Below are positions 44,985 to 56,119 of a stretch of 64,000 bases of DNA, in pieces; position 1 is the stretch's first letter, and each line of letters begins with the position of its first letter. Under the pieces are notes generated by a model, which saw nothing but the letters and a program-made list of their open reading frames with translations, was not told the DNA's origin and did no database searches. The translations under genes and the position numbers were made by a program. The stretch covers positions 8,680,001-8,744,000 of the forward strand of contig JAUKPH010000018.1 of assembly GCA_030549335.1 (NCBI GenBank), read 5' to 3'. The stretch comes from Pontederia crassipes. Its lineage: Eukaryota > Streptophyta > Magnoliopsida > Commelinales > Pontederiaceae.

Positions 44985-45243
44985 CCAAGGAGAATGGGAG
45001 AGAGAAAAGGGAGAGGGGGACTTGAGGGTGCTGTCGACTGGAAATGTTGGGGAGAGGACAAGATAGATTAGATGAGGGGGGGGGGGGGGGGGGGGTGATT
45101 GGTGAGGTTTAGGGCATGTTGAGTGGTATTTATACTTTAGGGCATTGGGGGTTTATTAAGGAAGTGGGATTTTTAATTGGGTCTTAACTAGATGTAGGTT
45201 TTCTTTTATTTCTTTTTTTAAATTTCTTTTTGAGAATATTACA
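44985..45243 (-). repeat. Remainder of the gypsy-2 5' LTR
   Basis: It matches 26010-26252, including GACTGGAAATGTTGGGGAGAG and AACTAGATGTAGGTTTTCTT, ending GAATATTACA. It carries a 21-base G run at 45077-45097 where the 3' LTR has only GAGAGGGGG. Confidence 0.85.
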
Positions 45244-45248
45244 AATAT

Positions 45249-45680
45249 AGAGGGACGGAAATTAAAGAGAAGGGGATGCGGCTGCCACCCTGCCATTGCA
45301 TGGTGGCGGAGGCGAGCCCTGACCCACTATAACTCTGTTAGCGAGCTTCTTCATAGAGGCGTGTGGCTACTTGTGGACATGATGAACTCCCATATTGTAG
45401 TGGCTAGGAGGGACGTTGGGCTTGACCTAAAGCAGAAACAGTCGAAGGGTCGACCTGATCTTCGGCATCAACAGTCGGGCGGAGATGGGATGCATCGATG
45501 GGTCGGTAAGGTTGGAGCAGAACCAGCCGTCAAGTCAGGCGATCCCCAGCCTGGTACATGGGAATTGCAGTAAAAAATTGATCTTTGGCAGGATGCAATT
45601 CATTCATGACCATCTCTTTCATGTGTTACACGTGAAAGGGATAAAAGCGCATGCCAGAGACAACAATGATGCAAATCCAC
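45249..45680. other. Unassigned GC-moderate sequence
   Basis: Short open frames exist, such as 45361-45573 on the plus strand, but they show no family I recognise and no splice structure. It could be eroded transposon DNA. Confidence 0.4.
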
Positions 45681-45689
45681 GACGACTGC

Positions 45690-46735
45690 TTTGTGTTAAA
45701 CCCATCAACTCCACCTCCTCCACTCCGCTGCTCTCTACCTTCCTTCATTGCCTCATTCCGTCGAACACCTCTCTCCATCCCCCCCCCCCTCCTCTCGTGT
45801 CCGTTGCCTCCTCTTCAACTCTTGAGAACCCAACCTTCGATCCAAGGAGTCTGAGCTCGACTTGTTGGGCAAGCCCTCGCCCCCTTCGTCTTCCGCTGCC
45901 GCACCTGACACCGCCGACGGCGAAGCGGAGACCCAAAAGCCTACCCTGGTCTACCTCGAAGGCTCACACAATGAACAAATTTCTAAATATTTTTTAGTTT
46001 TTATATGATTTATTATATTCTTTTCTAAACATTGAAAGAGAGAGTTCGAATGATATTTTAGTCTTTTGATAAATAAGAAAATTTTAAAATAAAAAAGTTA
46101 ATAGAATTAGATGGAAGGACTAAAGTGAAAATCATAGTATAATTTAGGGATGCGCTATGATAAGTTCATGTATTAGGGTTAGACATGAAGAATCGCTAGT
46201 TGCTTTGTGTTAAACCCATCAACTCCACCTCCTCTGCTCCGTTGCTCTCTGCCTTCCTCCATTGCCTCATTTTGTCGAACACCTCTCTCCATCCCTCCCC
46301 CCCCCCCCCCTCTTGTGTCTATTGCCTCCTCTCCGACTCCTGAGAACCCAACCCTCGATCCAAGGAGTATGAGCTCGACTTGTTGGACAAGCCCTCGCCC
46401 CCTTCGTCTTCCGTTGTCGCACCTAACGCCGTGGCAACGGCAAAGCGGAGAGCCAAAAGCTTCTGCTGGTCTACCTCGAAGGCTCACAGAATGAATAAAT
46501 TTCTAAATCTTTTTTAGTTTTTATATGATTTATTATTATATTATTATATTCTTTTTAAAACATTGAAAGAGAGAGTCGAATGGTACTTTAGTCTTTTGAT
46601 AAATAAGAAAAATTAAAAATAAAAAAAAAGTTAATAGAATTAGATGGAAGGACTAAAGTGAAAATCATGTTATAATTTAGGGATGCGCTACGATAAGTTC
46701 ATGTATTAGGGTTAGACGAGAAAAATCGTTATACT
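45690..46735. repeat. Tandem duplication of about 510 bp
   Basis: Segment 1 (about 45690-46180) and segment 2 (about 46202-46735) share GTGTTAAACCCATCAACTCC, AACACCTCTCTCCATCC, GGAGT(C/A)TGAGCTCGACTTGTT and GGGATGCGCTA(T/C)GATAAGTTC. The copies are roughly 90% alike by eye. Each has a C-run (45780s, 46295-46310). Coding is doubtful. Confidence 0.8.
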
Positions 46736-47450
46736 TCGAGGAAGGTTTAAGGAATTAACCCTAATAATAAAAATAATATTGTTTTTGTTGTTGTTGTTGT
46801 GATGGCTTATGGTGCGGTATTGTGCATCTAAGGATGTGCGTGCAAAGAGTGTTTTAGAGATCACGAATTAAGGAGTGTTCTTAGTGAACACTCATTGTAT
46901 AGTTGCTCGTTGTTTTTCCTCACATTTGAGTTGTGGTTTAATGTTTCACTTTCCTATGATTTGATTTCTGACCACGTGCACTAGTATCATTCACGAGGAG
47001 TTCATGAAAATTTCATGTGGATGATATGCTTCCAATTCAAGGTACTATGTGGACAATCCTATATATTACTATAGTTCTTAAATTGGTATCACAACCTTGT
47101 CACCTTCTCCCGATTTTTCTTTCAATCGCAAGTGTGTGTAGGTTAGCATGTGGTCCATCATAATTTTGTGTCCACTTGCACTTGCAAGCCCATACTAGTA
47201 GGTCTGCTAGTGTGTAGGCTCCCTAGAGCATGTCACGGGGTCCTTTTAGCTTGTGACAAACCTATGCAGCATTTAGGAATGCCAATCATCTAAACAAGTT
47301 CTTTTGATCGAGTGTAACGAAAGTCTTTCCTTTGTGTCTTGCTAAATGTCACAATTTTATAAACAAAGATTTTGACAAGACGATTGTGGATAAACAAGTG
47401 CTTAGAATAGATGGAGCGTAATTTAAAAGTTTTTTTATTTTTGGATTGTC
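46736..47450. other. Repeat-derived DNA with a primer-site-like motif
   Basis: TTGGTATCACAACC at 47085-47098 resembles a retrotransposon primer site. The upstream sequence could be LTR remnant. There is no coding sequence. Confidence 0.35.
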
Positions 47451-47859
47451 ACCCCCGCCTATGACAAATGCACTAGGATTATGGATGCTTTGAAAATATG
47501 TTTAGAATAGAATGCTTGGTTATAAAAGCTTTGTAGTAGTACTAGGAGACTCTCCCCTAATATACCATCGATACAAGTACTATATATGTGATATATGGCA
47601 CGTTGAGGATAAGCTAGTGGGTGGAGATTTTTAAGTGCAAGCATTACAAAAGTGCAGTGGCAAAACTATACTAAGGCAAAATACAAAAGTGGCATAAAAA
47701 GAGAAAAATTGTAAGGAAATATAAGATAACTTGGGCAATGCACATGGTCAACGAATGCAATACAACATCCATGACATTCTTTCCCAGATAAGTTTGAGCA
47801 ACTTGAAAGTCTTCAATGTTCTACTTGAATTGTCAAAGTGATTTTGCAAATCTCCAACT

Positions 47860-49200
47860 TGTGTCAAATTAGACCTTCCACTCCATCAAGGTACTCATTC
47901 TTTCTCTTCGATTCTCAAACGATGAGAACTTCTTCAACTTGATTAGTGATCTAGGAGGAGCGCAATTTGACATCCCATGCTCGAAGTATTTAGGACCTTC
48001 CTCATAAAGATGGACTAGGCCGACGTGGAAGATGGGAGATGGGATGTTGTTACATATGAGGTGAGAGCTCCAACTAAGCCACATTGCTTACCCTTTTTAG
48101 TATCTTGTATAGGCCCTCATAACACCTAACGAGACTCTTGTGCAAATTCTTTCCCTTTAGCTGAAGATGATGAATTAGCTTCACAAGAATCAGGTATAAA
48201 GTTGACATCTCATCGGGCAGAATCGATCAACTTTTTCATACGCTTTGTTGCCTTGTGGAGACATGCTCTATCCATGTCATTCTGCTTATGACATTCTCTC
48301 ATCATGTGATGCGATGAGCGGCAAGGGTTTGGCTACCATAGGAATTGATCACAACTTGAGGAGTGAGTGGTTGTTGCTTTGTCATTATCTTGAATTGACT
48401 CTAATTGGTTGACTCACTCCTATGAAGATTACATGAAAATATGCGATATCAAGGAATTTTGCCCAATTCCTCTCATTAGCACTAACATAGTGTCACAAGT
48501 AGATTTTTAGTACGTAGTTCACCCTTTTTGTTTGATCGTCGGTCTAGAGATGGAATGTGATGGAGAAATACATGTTGGAGTCCATCATTTTCAGAAGTTC
48601 TGACGAACCATTAATTTTGATTGATGATGATGCTTTGGAGAAGGTTCTAATACGCAAGACAATTTGTGGAGGCAACGCTGAATATGGCATACTCAAGAAT
48701 CCACCATAATAGTGGCTAGCCACTTTAGACTTGGACAGGTAGTGATGAAGTTCATGAAGAAAACATTCTTTCATGATCATTATGGAATAAGTATGGGTTC
48801 TATAAGTTTTCTGGGTGCTTAATTGATGTCTTTGTCTTTACTTTTGCTGGAAGGCATGTCTTCATGAAGACTTTAATGTCAACTCAATGCCAAAGAATAA
48901 TTATCGTCGATGATTGCCAGAGTACAATGGGTGCCCGAATGTCTCACCCATTTGTGTCATGACACTCTTACATGATGGCGTGTCATAAGTTGTTGAACAA
49001 TGAAACATAAATACGATGTTTCTTAGTGAAGATCAACTCATCTTCCCCATAAATCTACGTGCCTTGCACTTATTTGCTTGCTCAAGCAAATTCTTCACAT
49101 GGGATTTGACTCCTTGATCCTCACGAGTAGGTCACCCTAAGAGGAGCTTATGACCACCAAGTTGATAGTGTTGGCAATGACATTCATCTTCCTTAGATTG
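47860..49200 (-). pseudogene. Eroded gypsy pol remnant
   Basis: On the minus strand a short frame at 47869-48084 contains IPSPIFHVGLVHLYEE, similar to the 'IHPVFHVSLL' block at the end of gypsy integrases. Other parts are disrupted by many stops. The assignment rests mainly on that block. Confidence 0.4.
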
Positions 49201-50920
49201 TTGATTTTTTATCATTGTTATGTTGGGTAAGAAACCAGGTGATATAAAAGGGTAAAAAGTAAAGTGTACCCACTATATTTACCGATGTAAGGTGGATTGT
49301 AATTTGAATTCCCAAGATGCCCTTATAGTTCATCTTATTAGCATGAAATGTCATTTAGTAAGTGGGTTAGCATTTTCTTATTATCTATTTTACTTATTCA
49401 TTTACTTAATACATTATATGTAAATAAGAAATTACCCTCCCCCCATTTGAATTCAATAAAAATATTTAGGAAAATAAATTCTCATATAATCGAAATCTAC
49501 TTTTTTTGCCCGAAGAATAAAATTTACAGATTTTTTTATTTTACACTATTACTTAACCTAACTTAGTCTTATCTAATAATTATTAAAAATCATAGCTAAC
49601 ATTTTTGTCAAATGAATGTGTTTTGAAACATATAAATTTGAAGTGCATATACTAACACGCTTATCTATTAATCATATAATGGATGATGAAATATACGCTT
49701 ATCTATTAATCATATAAATTTGAAATGCATATACTAACACGCTTATGTAGTAACAACCGATGAAAATGAAACAACTTAAACTTAGTTGACATTTGACACC
49801 AAATAAATCAGAAATTCATGAATCAAAATATTTTATGTATATATAAGTTTTTATTTTACTTCACAGGTTACCATCCGATTCTACTTTTACCTCCAAGAAT
49901 TGTAACTCTTCCTATTTTGTTGATGGACTAAACTACATTATTACCCTATCATTGGACTGGTCTACTACGAAATTTTATTATTTTGAATTTTGAATGATCC
50001 CAAGTTTGACATGAAAATAGAGGGGAAAGGTGTCTATTAGTATTCTTTTATAGAAAATTTGTTTATCAATTAGTTTTCCAAGGATTTTATAGATTTACTA
50101 AGTGTTTGCAATGTGTAAGTGTGAGCGAAGAATCTTGTCAAGTGAAACAATTATGAGAAAGGTGTGCACAGAGCTAATGAGGAAAGACTTTTAACTTGAA
50201 ATAAAGAATAATTATCATGACACTAATGTTCATTAGTTTGTCATTGCGGTGTTTTAATTTTTGTACTAGTATTGACATATATTTTTATATTGGATAAAGT
50301 AAAATATTTCAATAAACATGTCAATTGCTACAATCGGATGTGATCCCTGGCTCAAACAAGACCCCCCAATTGGCATGGCTATTTGATAAATGATCCAATA
50401 TTCAAAACACTGCAATAAGATACAAAATTATTTTTCAATTGCAAAATAAGTCAACCTCAGTTAACTGCAAGATTTACCATTTTCACAATTATTATCTTTT
50501 ACATATACAAAGACAAAGTAAATTCATTAACTTTATGCCTAAAATATTGAAGTTAATTATGCGTGATGTACAAAAATGTTAAATTGATAACAAAAGGACA
50601 AACATGATTAAGATTCTTCGCTTCCTAGTTTATTCAGATGGGCGTTCGAAGTTAGGATGAATGAAGTGTCAGAAGATTAATATCTTGCCAATGGTATTTT
50701 TATCATTTAAACTTAGGACAACGAATTCTTCTGACATTAGTTAGCCCATTCATAATATTTATGTGTGTCAAGTATTTTTGAAATTCGAGGAGTTAATAAA
50801 TAAATAAATAAATAAATAAATTCCCTTCGCCAAGCTCCCATTAGATCAATTTGCCCAGGTCAGGTATCTAATTTCGGCCTTTACACAAAGGAAGCCCAGA
50901 ATGAGCAAATCATGCTAATT
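49201..50920. other. AT-rich intergenic DNA
   Basis: I see no gene. CTTATCTATTAATCATATAA occurs twice near 49660 and 49705 as a local duplication. A (TAAA)n run lies at 50796-50820. Confidence 0.5.
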
Positions 50921-50968
50921 TTTTTTGTTGTGCTCTAAAATTATAAATATCACTTCGCTACATGACAC

Positions 50969-53900
50969 CTACCTCCGCCCTCTCTTCCGAGACCCCGACG
51001 TCGGAGGAGGCCTATTGGAGGCCGCCGCAGCCACCGGCTCCGTCTCCTCCCTGGCTCGCTTGGAAGGAGGTGGTGTGAGCGGCGGCGCCGACCTCTTTGG
51101 AGGTCTCCCGACGCTCCTCTTCCCTCCGTTCACCTCCTCGGACTTCTTCGCCGAGCCGCCGCCGGCACCGCCGGCGCTTCCCAGACCAGAAATCTTATCT
51201 TTCCGGTTGTCAACCTTTTCGCCTTTCTTCCGATTGGACCCCTTTCCGGAGCTTCCTCCGGACGAATTCTTGGCAGTCTCAGCTGCGGTGATTGTCGTCG
51301 TATTTCCATTTGAGCTCTTCTTCATTCTGTTCAGAAAGATGGCCGCGTGTTGCTTTTTGGTGCTCGAAGATGGAGTGACACTCTTCTTTTCCGATTTCCT
51401 TGGCGCTTCTGCTGTTATCGCTGCCTCCATCTGCTTAGACTTGAAGTTCGTGGCGACGCTAGGCCTCTTGCCGGCGGCTCCCCCTCCTCCATGGCCGCCG
51501 CGCGTCTTGCTGGTCCTCAAGCCCCTGGTCGTCCCAGAAAGCACGGGCTTGTCCTTCGTAGTCTTCTTTGCCTGCGATTTGTCTTCGATACGCTTCGGTT
51601 TATCTTCCTCCTCCTCGTCCATTATCTCCTCTTCCTTCAAGAAAGTTGCCGCCGCTGCCTTGTTCAAGATGGCGCTGCGCTTACGGCACACGATCAAGGG
51701 CGTCGAAGAGGTGGTCTTGCCGAGGAGAGGGACGGGGAGATCCAGCTCCAACTTGGGCTTCGACGCTGTTGTCTTAGGCTCGAGCGGAACAGGTGGCACT
51801 GTCTCTGCTGTTGGCAGCGCCGGCGGTGACAGGATGGCGGACATCCTCTTGGAGACGAGCTCGCGGAGGTGCAGGGCGGCCACGGACTCGGGGGAGTCCT
51901 TGGGGTAGAAGACGAGTGCATTGCAGCAGAGCAGCAGCAGGTCACGGAAGAACTCCGCAGCCGCATACGGATGCCCCGATCCATTGCGGTCGATCCTCGA
52001 CTGCACCATCTCCAGGTCCACGTGCTGGCGTATCAGGTTCCGGTATTCTTCTACCTCCTCAAATTTTCAAAAAGAGAGATTTGCTTTAGCTATAAAGAAA
52101 TCACTCCAAAAGACAATAATTTAACTAAGTGCCGCAGCATCATTGTCTACGACTCTTTTTTTTTTCTCTCTCGAGTGATCAAAATTATTTCACAAATAAA
52201 ATTCTTAGATGTCACCCCAAATTCAAGAGAAATGCTCTACGTGGCTCCCGACAATTGGTTTGCCACCATGCAAAATATTTTTAGCCAAGCGCACAGTCAC
52301 GCAATCAACGCGGGGTGCGAGGATGTGGTCCCAGGTTCCACAGGATACCCCTTACATTGACCTGACATAGTCCGTTAATAAGCCTTACCTCCATTACTAA
52401 TTAACTATTATCATTTGATTAGTAATTAATAAGCTTACATCGGAGGTAAAATTTGTTTTTTTTTCCAATTCGTGAGAGTTTATGAACATCAAACTCGACA
52501 AAATATACCAGTAAGCTTATAAGCGTTCAACATGTTTTTCTAGTTTGGTATATAATAACACAAAAACCAACTTAAAACAGTGTACCAAAAAAATGCAAAA
52601 TTCATTCAAAGTTTTTCCCTCGCTTAATCAAATTCACTACTCGTACACTCGAACTCGGACTTTATTTATCTTTTACAATCAAGTTTCATATCTACACTCT
52701 TCTCTTGTTGAATCAATAAACCCAAATCCTAATAAAATATATAAACACTTATTGATTATAATTATATTATAATTTTCTTAGTTGGAGACCAACTCAGACA
52801 AATCTGTCCAAGGAAAAGTGATGTTTACCCACCACGTACGACGAGTAAGGCATGCAGACGCCTAATTCTTACGCCATAATTATAGCGGAAACAAAATGGT
52901 TAAATCGATCGCGTTATCATGGGAAGGGTACCTAAATCCGTGCTTTGACGAGCTAAACGTTGTAAAAGTTCAGATTAGTATCGGTCCCTAGTAGACGCTT
53001 AGCCGGTCATACTCTTCTAGATGAAGAAGGACCCATTAAAGTTGCGATCTAATCCACGTCTGGATGATATCTTCTTACTCCACTACCACCACCACCACCA
53101 CGTGAAACAAACGAGGCTGCCATATTTTCCAACATTTCTCCTCTTTCCCCTTCGATATATAATTTTGTCGACTTAATAATAATAATAATAATAATAATAA
53201 TAGAGTACCTGGTTGTCGAGCCGGTGGTTGAAGACTGAACCGTGCTTATCTGACCGTACGATCTCGAGGAATGAACTTAACGGCCCAGATTCGACCGCAG
53301 CGCCCCTGTTGCTGGCGCCGGACACCTCCTCCGCCTCGGCGTCGCCATCGGGATCGTCGCCAACGCTGCTGCTACCGCCGGAGACGGCCTTCTTCCACCG
53401 CCGCCCTTGCTGATGCCGCTGTCGCGAGAGACTCGCCGAGCTCTGCACGTCGCTGCTTTCTTTTTCATCCTCGTTGCCCGCGAGGTCGTCCCCCTGCACC
53501 TCCTCTCCGCCATCCGCCTCCCCTTTCGACGACTCGGCCACGGACTCCCCTGACTGTGGCCGGGGCGCTCGGTCGGACACGGCGCCCCCTTCAGTGCTAC
53601 CGTCGCACGACGCCTCCCTCGCGGCTGGCGATGCTTCGCTGCGGCCACCGACAACGATATCGGGATCGGCAGGCTTGCCGCCAACGTCATCCGTCTCCGC
53701 CGGCTTCCTCTCATCTTTCTTCGGATCGGTGGAGGTGGATTCCTCACAGGAAGGACCCGAATCCCTCTCTGAGATCCGATGTCCGGCGACCTCCTCCGGC
53801 GTCGATTCCGATGGCCGGCTTTCGTCCTTCGCTCGATCTCGGTTCTCGTTGCCGGAGTTGGATTCTCGTTTAGAGCGTTCGCGCTCTTCTTGAAGCTTTC

Positions 53901-54448
53901 TGACCTTTAATTGCAAGGATCTAAAAAAACAAATAAATGTTGAAAAACGGAAAATATTAAACGATATCCCAGATCCAAAACGCTTAGAGCCCTTTGATAC
54001 TTATCCAACGACTCTAAGAGGAAGAGCAAAAAAAACAATACCCAAAATTAAAAATTCGAAAAAACAAAAGGAAACCATGAAATCGAGAGAGAGAGAAAGA
54101 CATAACGAATCGCGCTTACCCGATGGAGAGATCGTATCTTTCGACCTCCCGTCGGAGCTCGGCGACGCGGAGCTTACGGAGCTCCTCCAGCCACGGCACC
54201 TCGGGCGTGGAATCAGCGTCCCCGCCGTCGTCTTCTCCGGCGCCGGCGGCGGAGAAGCGGCGCTGCAGGTCCCGGTACCGCTGTCGGCAGCTCTGCGGGC
54301 TGAGGAGATGAGGAAGGGGGCTCCGGGACTGGATCTCCATGGCAACGGACTCCCACCGCCGGGTGCCGTGGCGGCCGACGGCGCAGGCGAGGAGGAGCTC
54401 CTCCCACGTGCCCCAGATCTCGCTCCCGGGATCGTCGGATCTCGCCAT
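50969..54448 (-). CDS. SANT/MYB-bromodomain protein
   Basis: Exons: 54120-54448, 53209-53920 and 50969-52057, all GT-AG and in phase, giving 709 residues. Residues about 12-60 form a SANT/MYB-like domain (IWGTWEELLLACAVGRHG, W at ESVA, CRQRYRDL). A coiled coil follows (LEELRKLRVAELRREVERYD into LQLKVRKLQEERERS). An acidic, Ser-rich linker precedes the bromodomain (about 325-425), with LSSFLEIVRSDKHGSVF, RNLIRQHVDLEMVQSRI and LLLLCCNALVFYPKDS, including the acetyl-lysine-contacting Asn. The C-terminal tail is basic, with an AT-hook-like VGRPPKR and a terminal SGSRKRGRR. The architecture matches the plant family of Arabidopsis At1g61215. The likely role is nuclear acetyl-histone reading. The start of exon 3 could be three bases later. 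The exons are GC-rich against AT-rich introns. Confidence 0.92.
53174..53202. repeat. (TAA)n microsatellite in intron 2 of the bromodomain gene
   Basis: About ten TAA units lie seven bases inside the intron after exon 2's donor (CCAG/GTACTC). Confidence 0.9.
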
Positions 54449-54720
54449 GTCTGAGCCTTCACCGGAACGGTGCCATAGTCGTGGGCGCCGCCTCGATTCC
54501 TAGGGTTTCAACTCTCCTTCCCTCCCCCTCTGCACTCTTCTTTCTCCCTCTCTTTTTTAACGTTTTTGGTTCGTTGTTTTATTTTTACTTTTTTTTTCTT
54601 TTGACGTTATGTTTTGGTGCTGGGCTTTGGCGATTGCTAGCAAAGTTTTATTCTGTTTTGCTTCGTTTAACTAAATAAATCGAAATTTAATTTGAATCTT
54701 AATCCTGTGATCCTAATATT
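54449..54720. promoter_or_regulatory. 5' leader and proximal promoter of the bromodomain gene
   Basis: On the gene's strand a purine-rich leader with an AAACCCTAGG-type telo-box-like word (CCTAGGGTTTCAA at 54499-54511 on the plus strand) lies about 55 bp before the ATG. Telo boxes are common in promoters of growth-related plant genes. Confidence 0.45.
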
Positions 54721-56026
54721 CCTCCGTAATCCTTTTTTTTTTCGATAAAATTCCTCCACAATCTTTGAGGAGAGAGAAAGATTAACCCTATGCTTACCTA
54801 TTTATGTATCTAATTTGATGCCATTATTAGAAAGACGATTTTGCCCTTCGGGCATCTCATAATTGTTTAGTGTTTTGCTAGTATGACTATATTGTCCCTA
54901 CTTGATTTGTCGCCTTTCCGTTGTTCCATTTGAGGAGGGGGGACGAAATCGAGAATTCGGCGAGTGCGTGGGTACTGGGGATTTGCTGCGGCGGTGGGGT
55001 GGGGACTGCAGGTGGAGATGAGCCGTTGATCGTGGATATGTTACACGAAATAATATAATAATGATGAGAAATATCAACTTACCGAAAAAAATACCTATCA
55101 CATAATAATGATATCGTAGCGAGAGTGAAACATGCACTTGCTATAAAGATCTATATAAACAAAATTGGACCGGCGATTGGTTTAACAGATTTGATTACGA
55201 ACCGATTATTAATTCGGTCCGTTCGATCAGAAAAATCGACCAGTGAGTTGAATTCAGTTCAATTTAAATATTTGAAAAAAATAAAGAAAACAACAAAATA
55301 GAAAAAGTTAAAAAAAGGAAAAAAAAATAAAAAGAAGGATAAGAGGAGGAGAAAATTATATGTAAAAAAAATTAAGATGATAAATAAAAAAGGTAAGTAT
55401 TAAAAATTGAATAATATTACAAAAAAATTATGAAAAAAAAGAAACAAAAAGAAAAGTGTTAAAAATAAAAAATAAGAATCATTTCAGATAATATCTAACA
55501 TTTGTCATCATTAAATAATACATTAATAATAACCCATTTATATTTATATATTAACAACTATATTTATCACTATGAAAGTCTTTAATAAATAAAAATTATA
55601 TTTTATTAATATATGTATTATTAATTAGTCATTAGTAGATAACTTATATGATATTTTTAAAATTATTACGTATAATAATATTTTTAATAAAATTCGGTTT
55701 AATCCAATTGAATGTTTAATCACGAATACCGAGTACGGATATCGTCGGTTCAAATTTAAAAACATTGCAGCTACCCACTTGCCGATGCAAAATATTGAGA
55801 AAATGCATTACATTTACTTTCCAATTTTTATAAAATTTGAGATTGGACAATAAATATGATAATTATTCAAAAAGGTGTATAAAAACGTATAGTTCAATTA
55901 AACACTGAATATTTTCGTTTTTCTAATATATACTCGCCTGCCTTGTTTGTTTCCTTTGTTCTATTGTCTAAACTATTACAAACCCATTGTTACGAGTCTG
56001 AATAGTAATCTGGAAGTCCTCCAATT
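54721..56026. other. AT-rich intergenic DNA
   Basis: I see no gene. The stretch 55260-55480 is A-rich low complexity. Confidence 0.5.
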
Positions 56027-56040
56027 CTAGGAAGGATACA

Positions 56041-56105
56041 ACAACAACAAAGCCTTATCCCATTAGGTGGGATCGACTACATGGATCATACGACGCCATT
56101 CCGCT
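56041..56105 (-). mobile_element. RTE-tailed short retroposon, copy E (tail only)
   Basis: CTAGGAAGGATACA (56027-56040) and CTAGGGAGGATACA (56106-56119) form a 14-bp target duplication with one mismatch. Between them only the last 65 bp of the family remain: AGCGGAATGGCGTCGTATGA through the TTG tail on the minus strand. Confidence 0.85.
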
Positions 56106-56119
56106 CTAGGGAGGATACA

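Larger units (their letters stand above)
23605..45243 (-). mobile_element. Large Ty3/gypsy-like LTR retrotransposon (gypsy-2) hosting nested elements
   Basis: The 3' LTR is 23605-26252. The 5' LTR starts at 32303 and is split by gypsy-3, resuming after 44980 to end at 45243. The internal region (26253-32302) has a polypurine tract, degenerate gag on the minus strand and a tRNA-Met-like primer site. A solo LTR and an uncharacterised insert of about 1 kb interrupt gag. No pol is recognisable, so the element is non-autonomous, like a large retrotransposon derivative. AATAT flanks both ends (23600-23604, 45244-45248). Confidence 0.8.

Noticed and set aside
45485..46494. Proline-rich frames on both strands
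   Set aside because: They occur in both tandem copies with C-runs and no recognised domain or splice structure.
50925..51908. Plus-strand frame of 327 codons
   Set aside because: It is the antisense shadow of the bromodomain gene's third exon. The minus frame has domain matches and splice sites.
53271..53893. Plus-strand frames of 139 and 200 codons
   Set aside because: They are antisense to exon 2 of the bromodomain gene and consist of Arg/Ser/Pro-rich low-complexity text.
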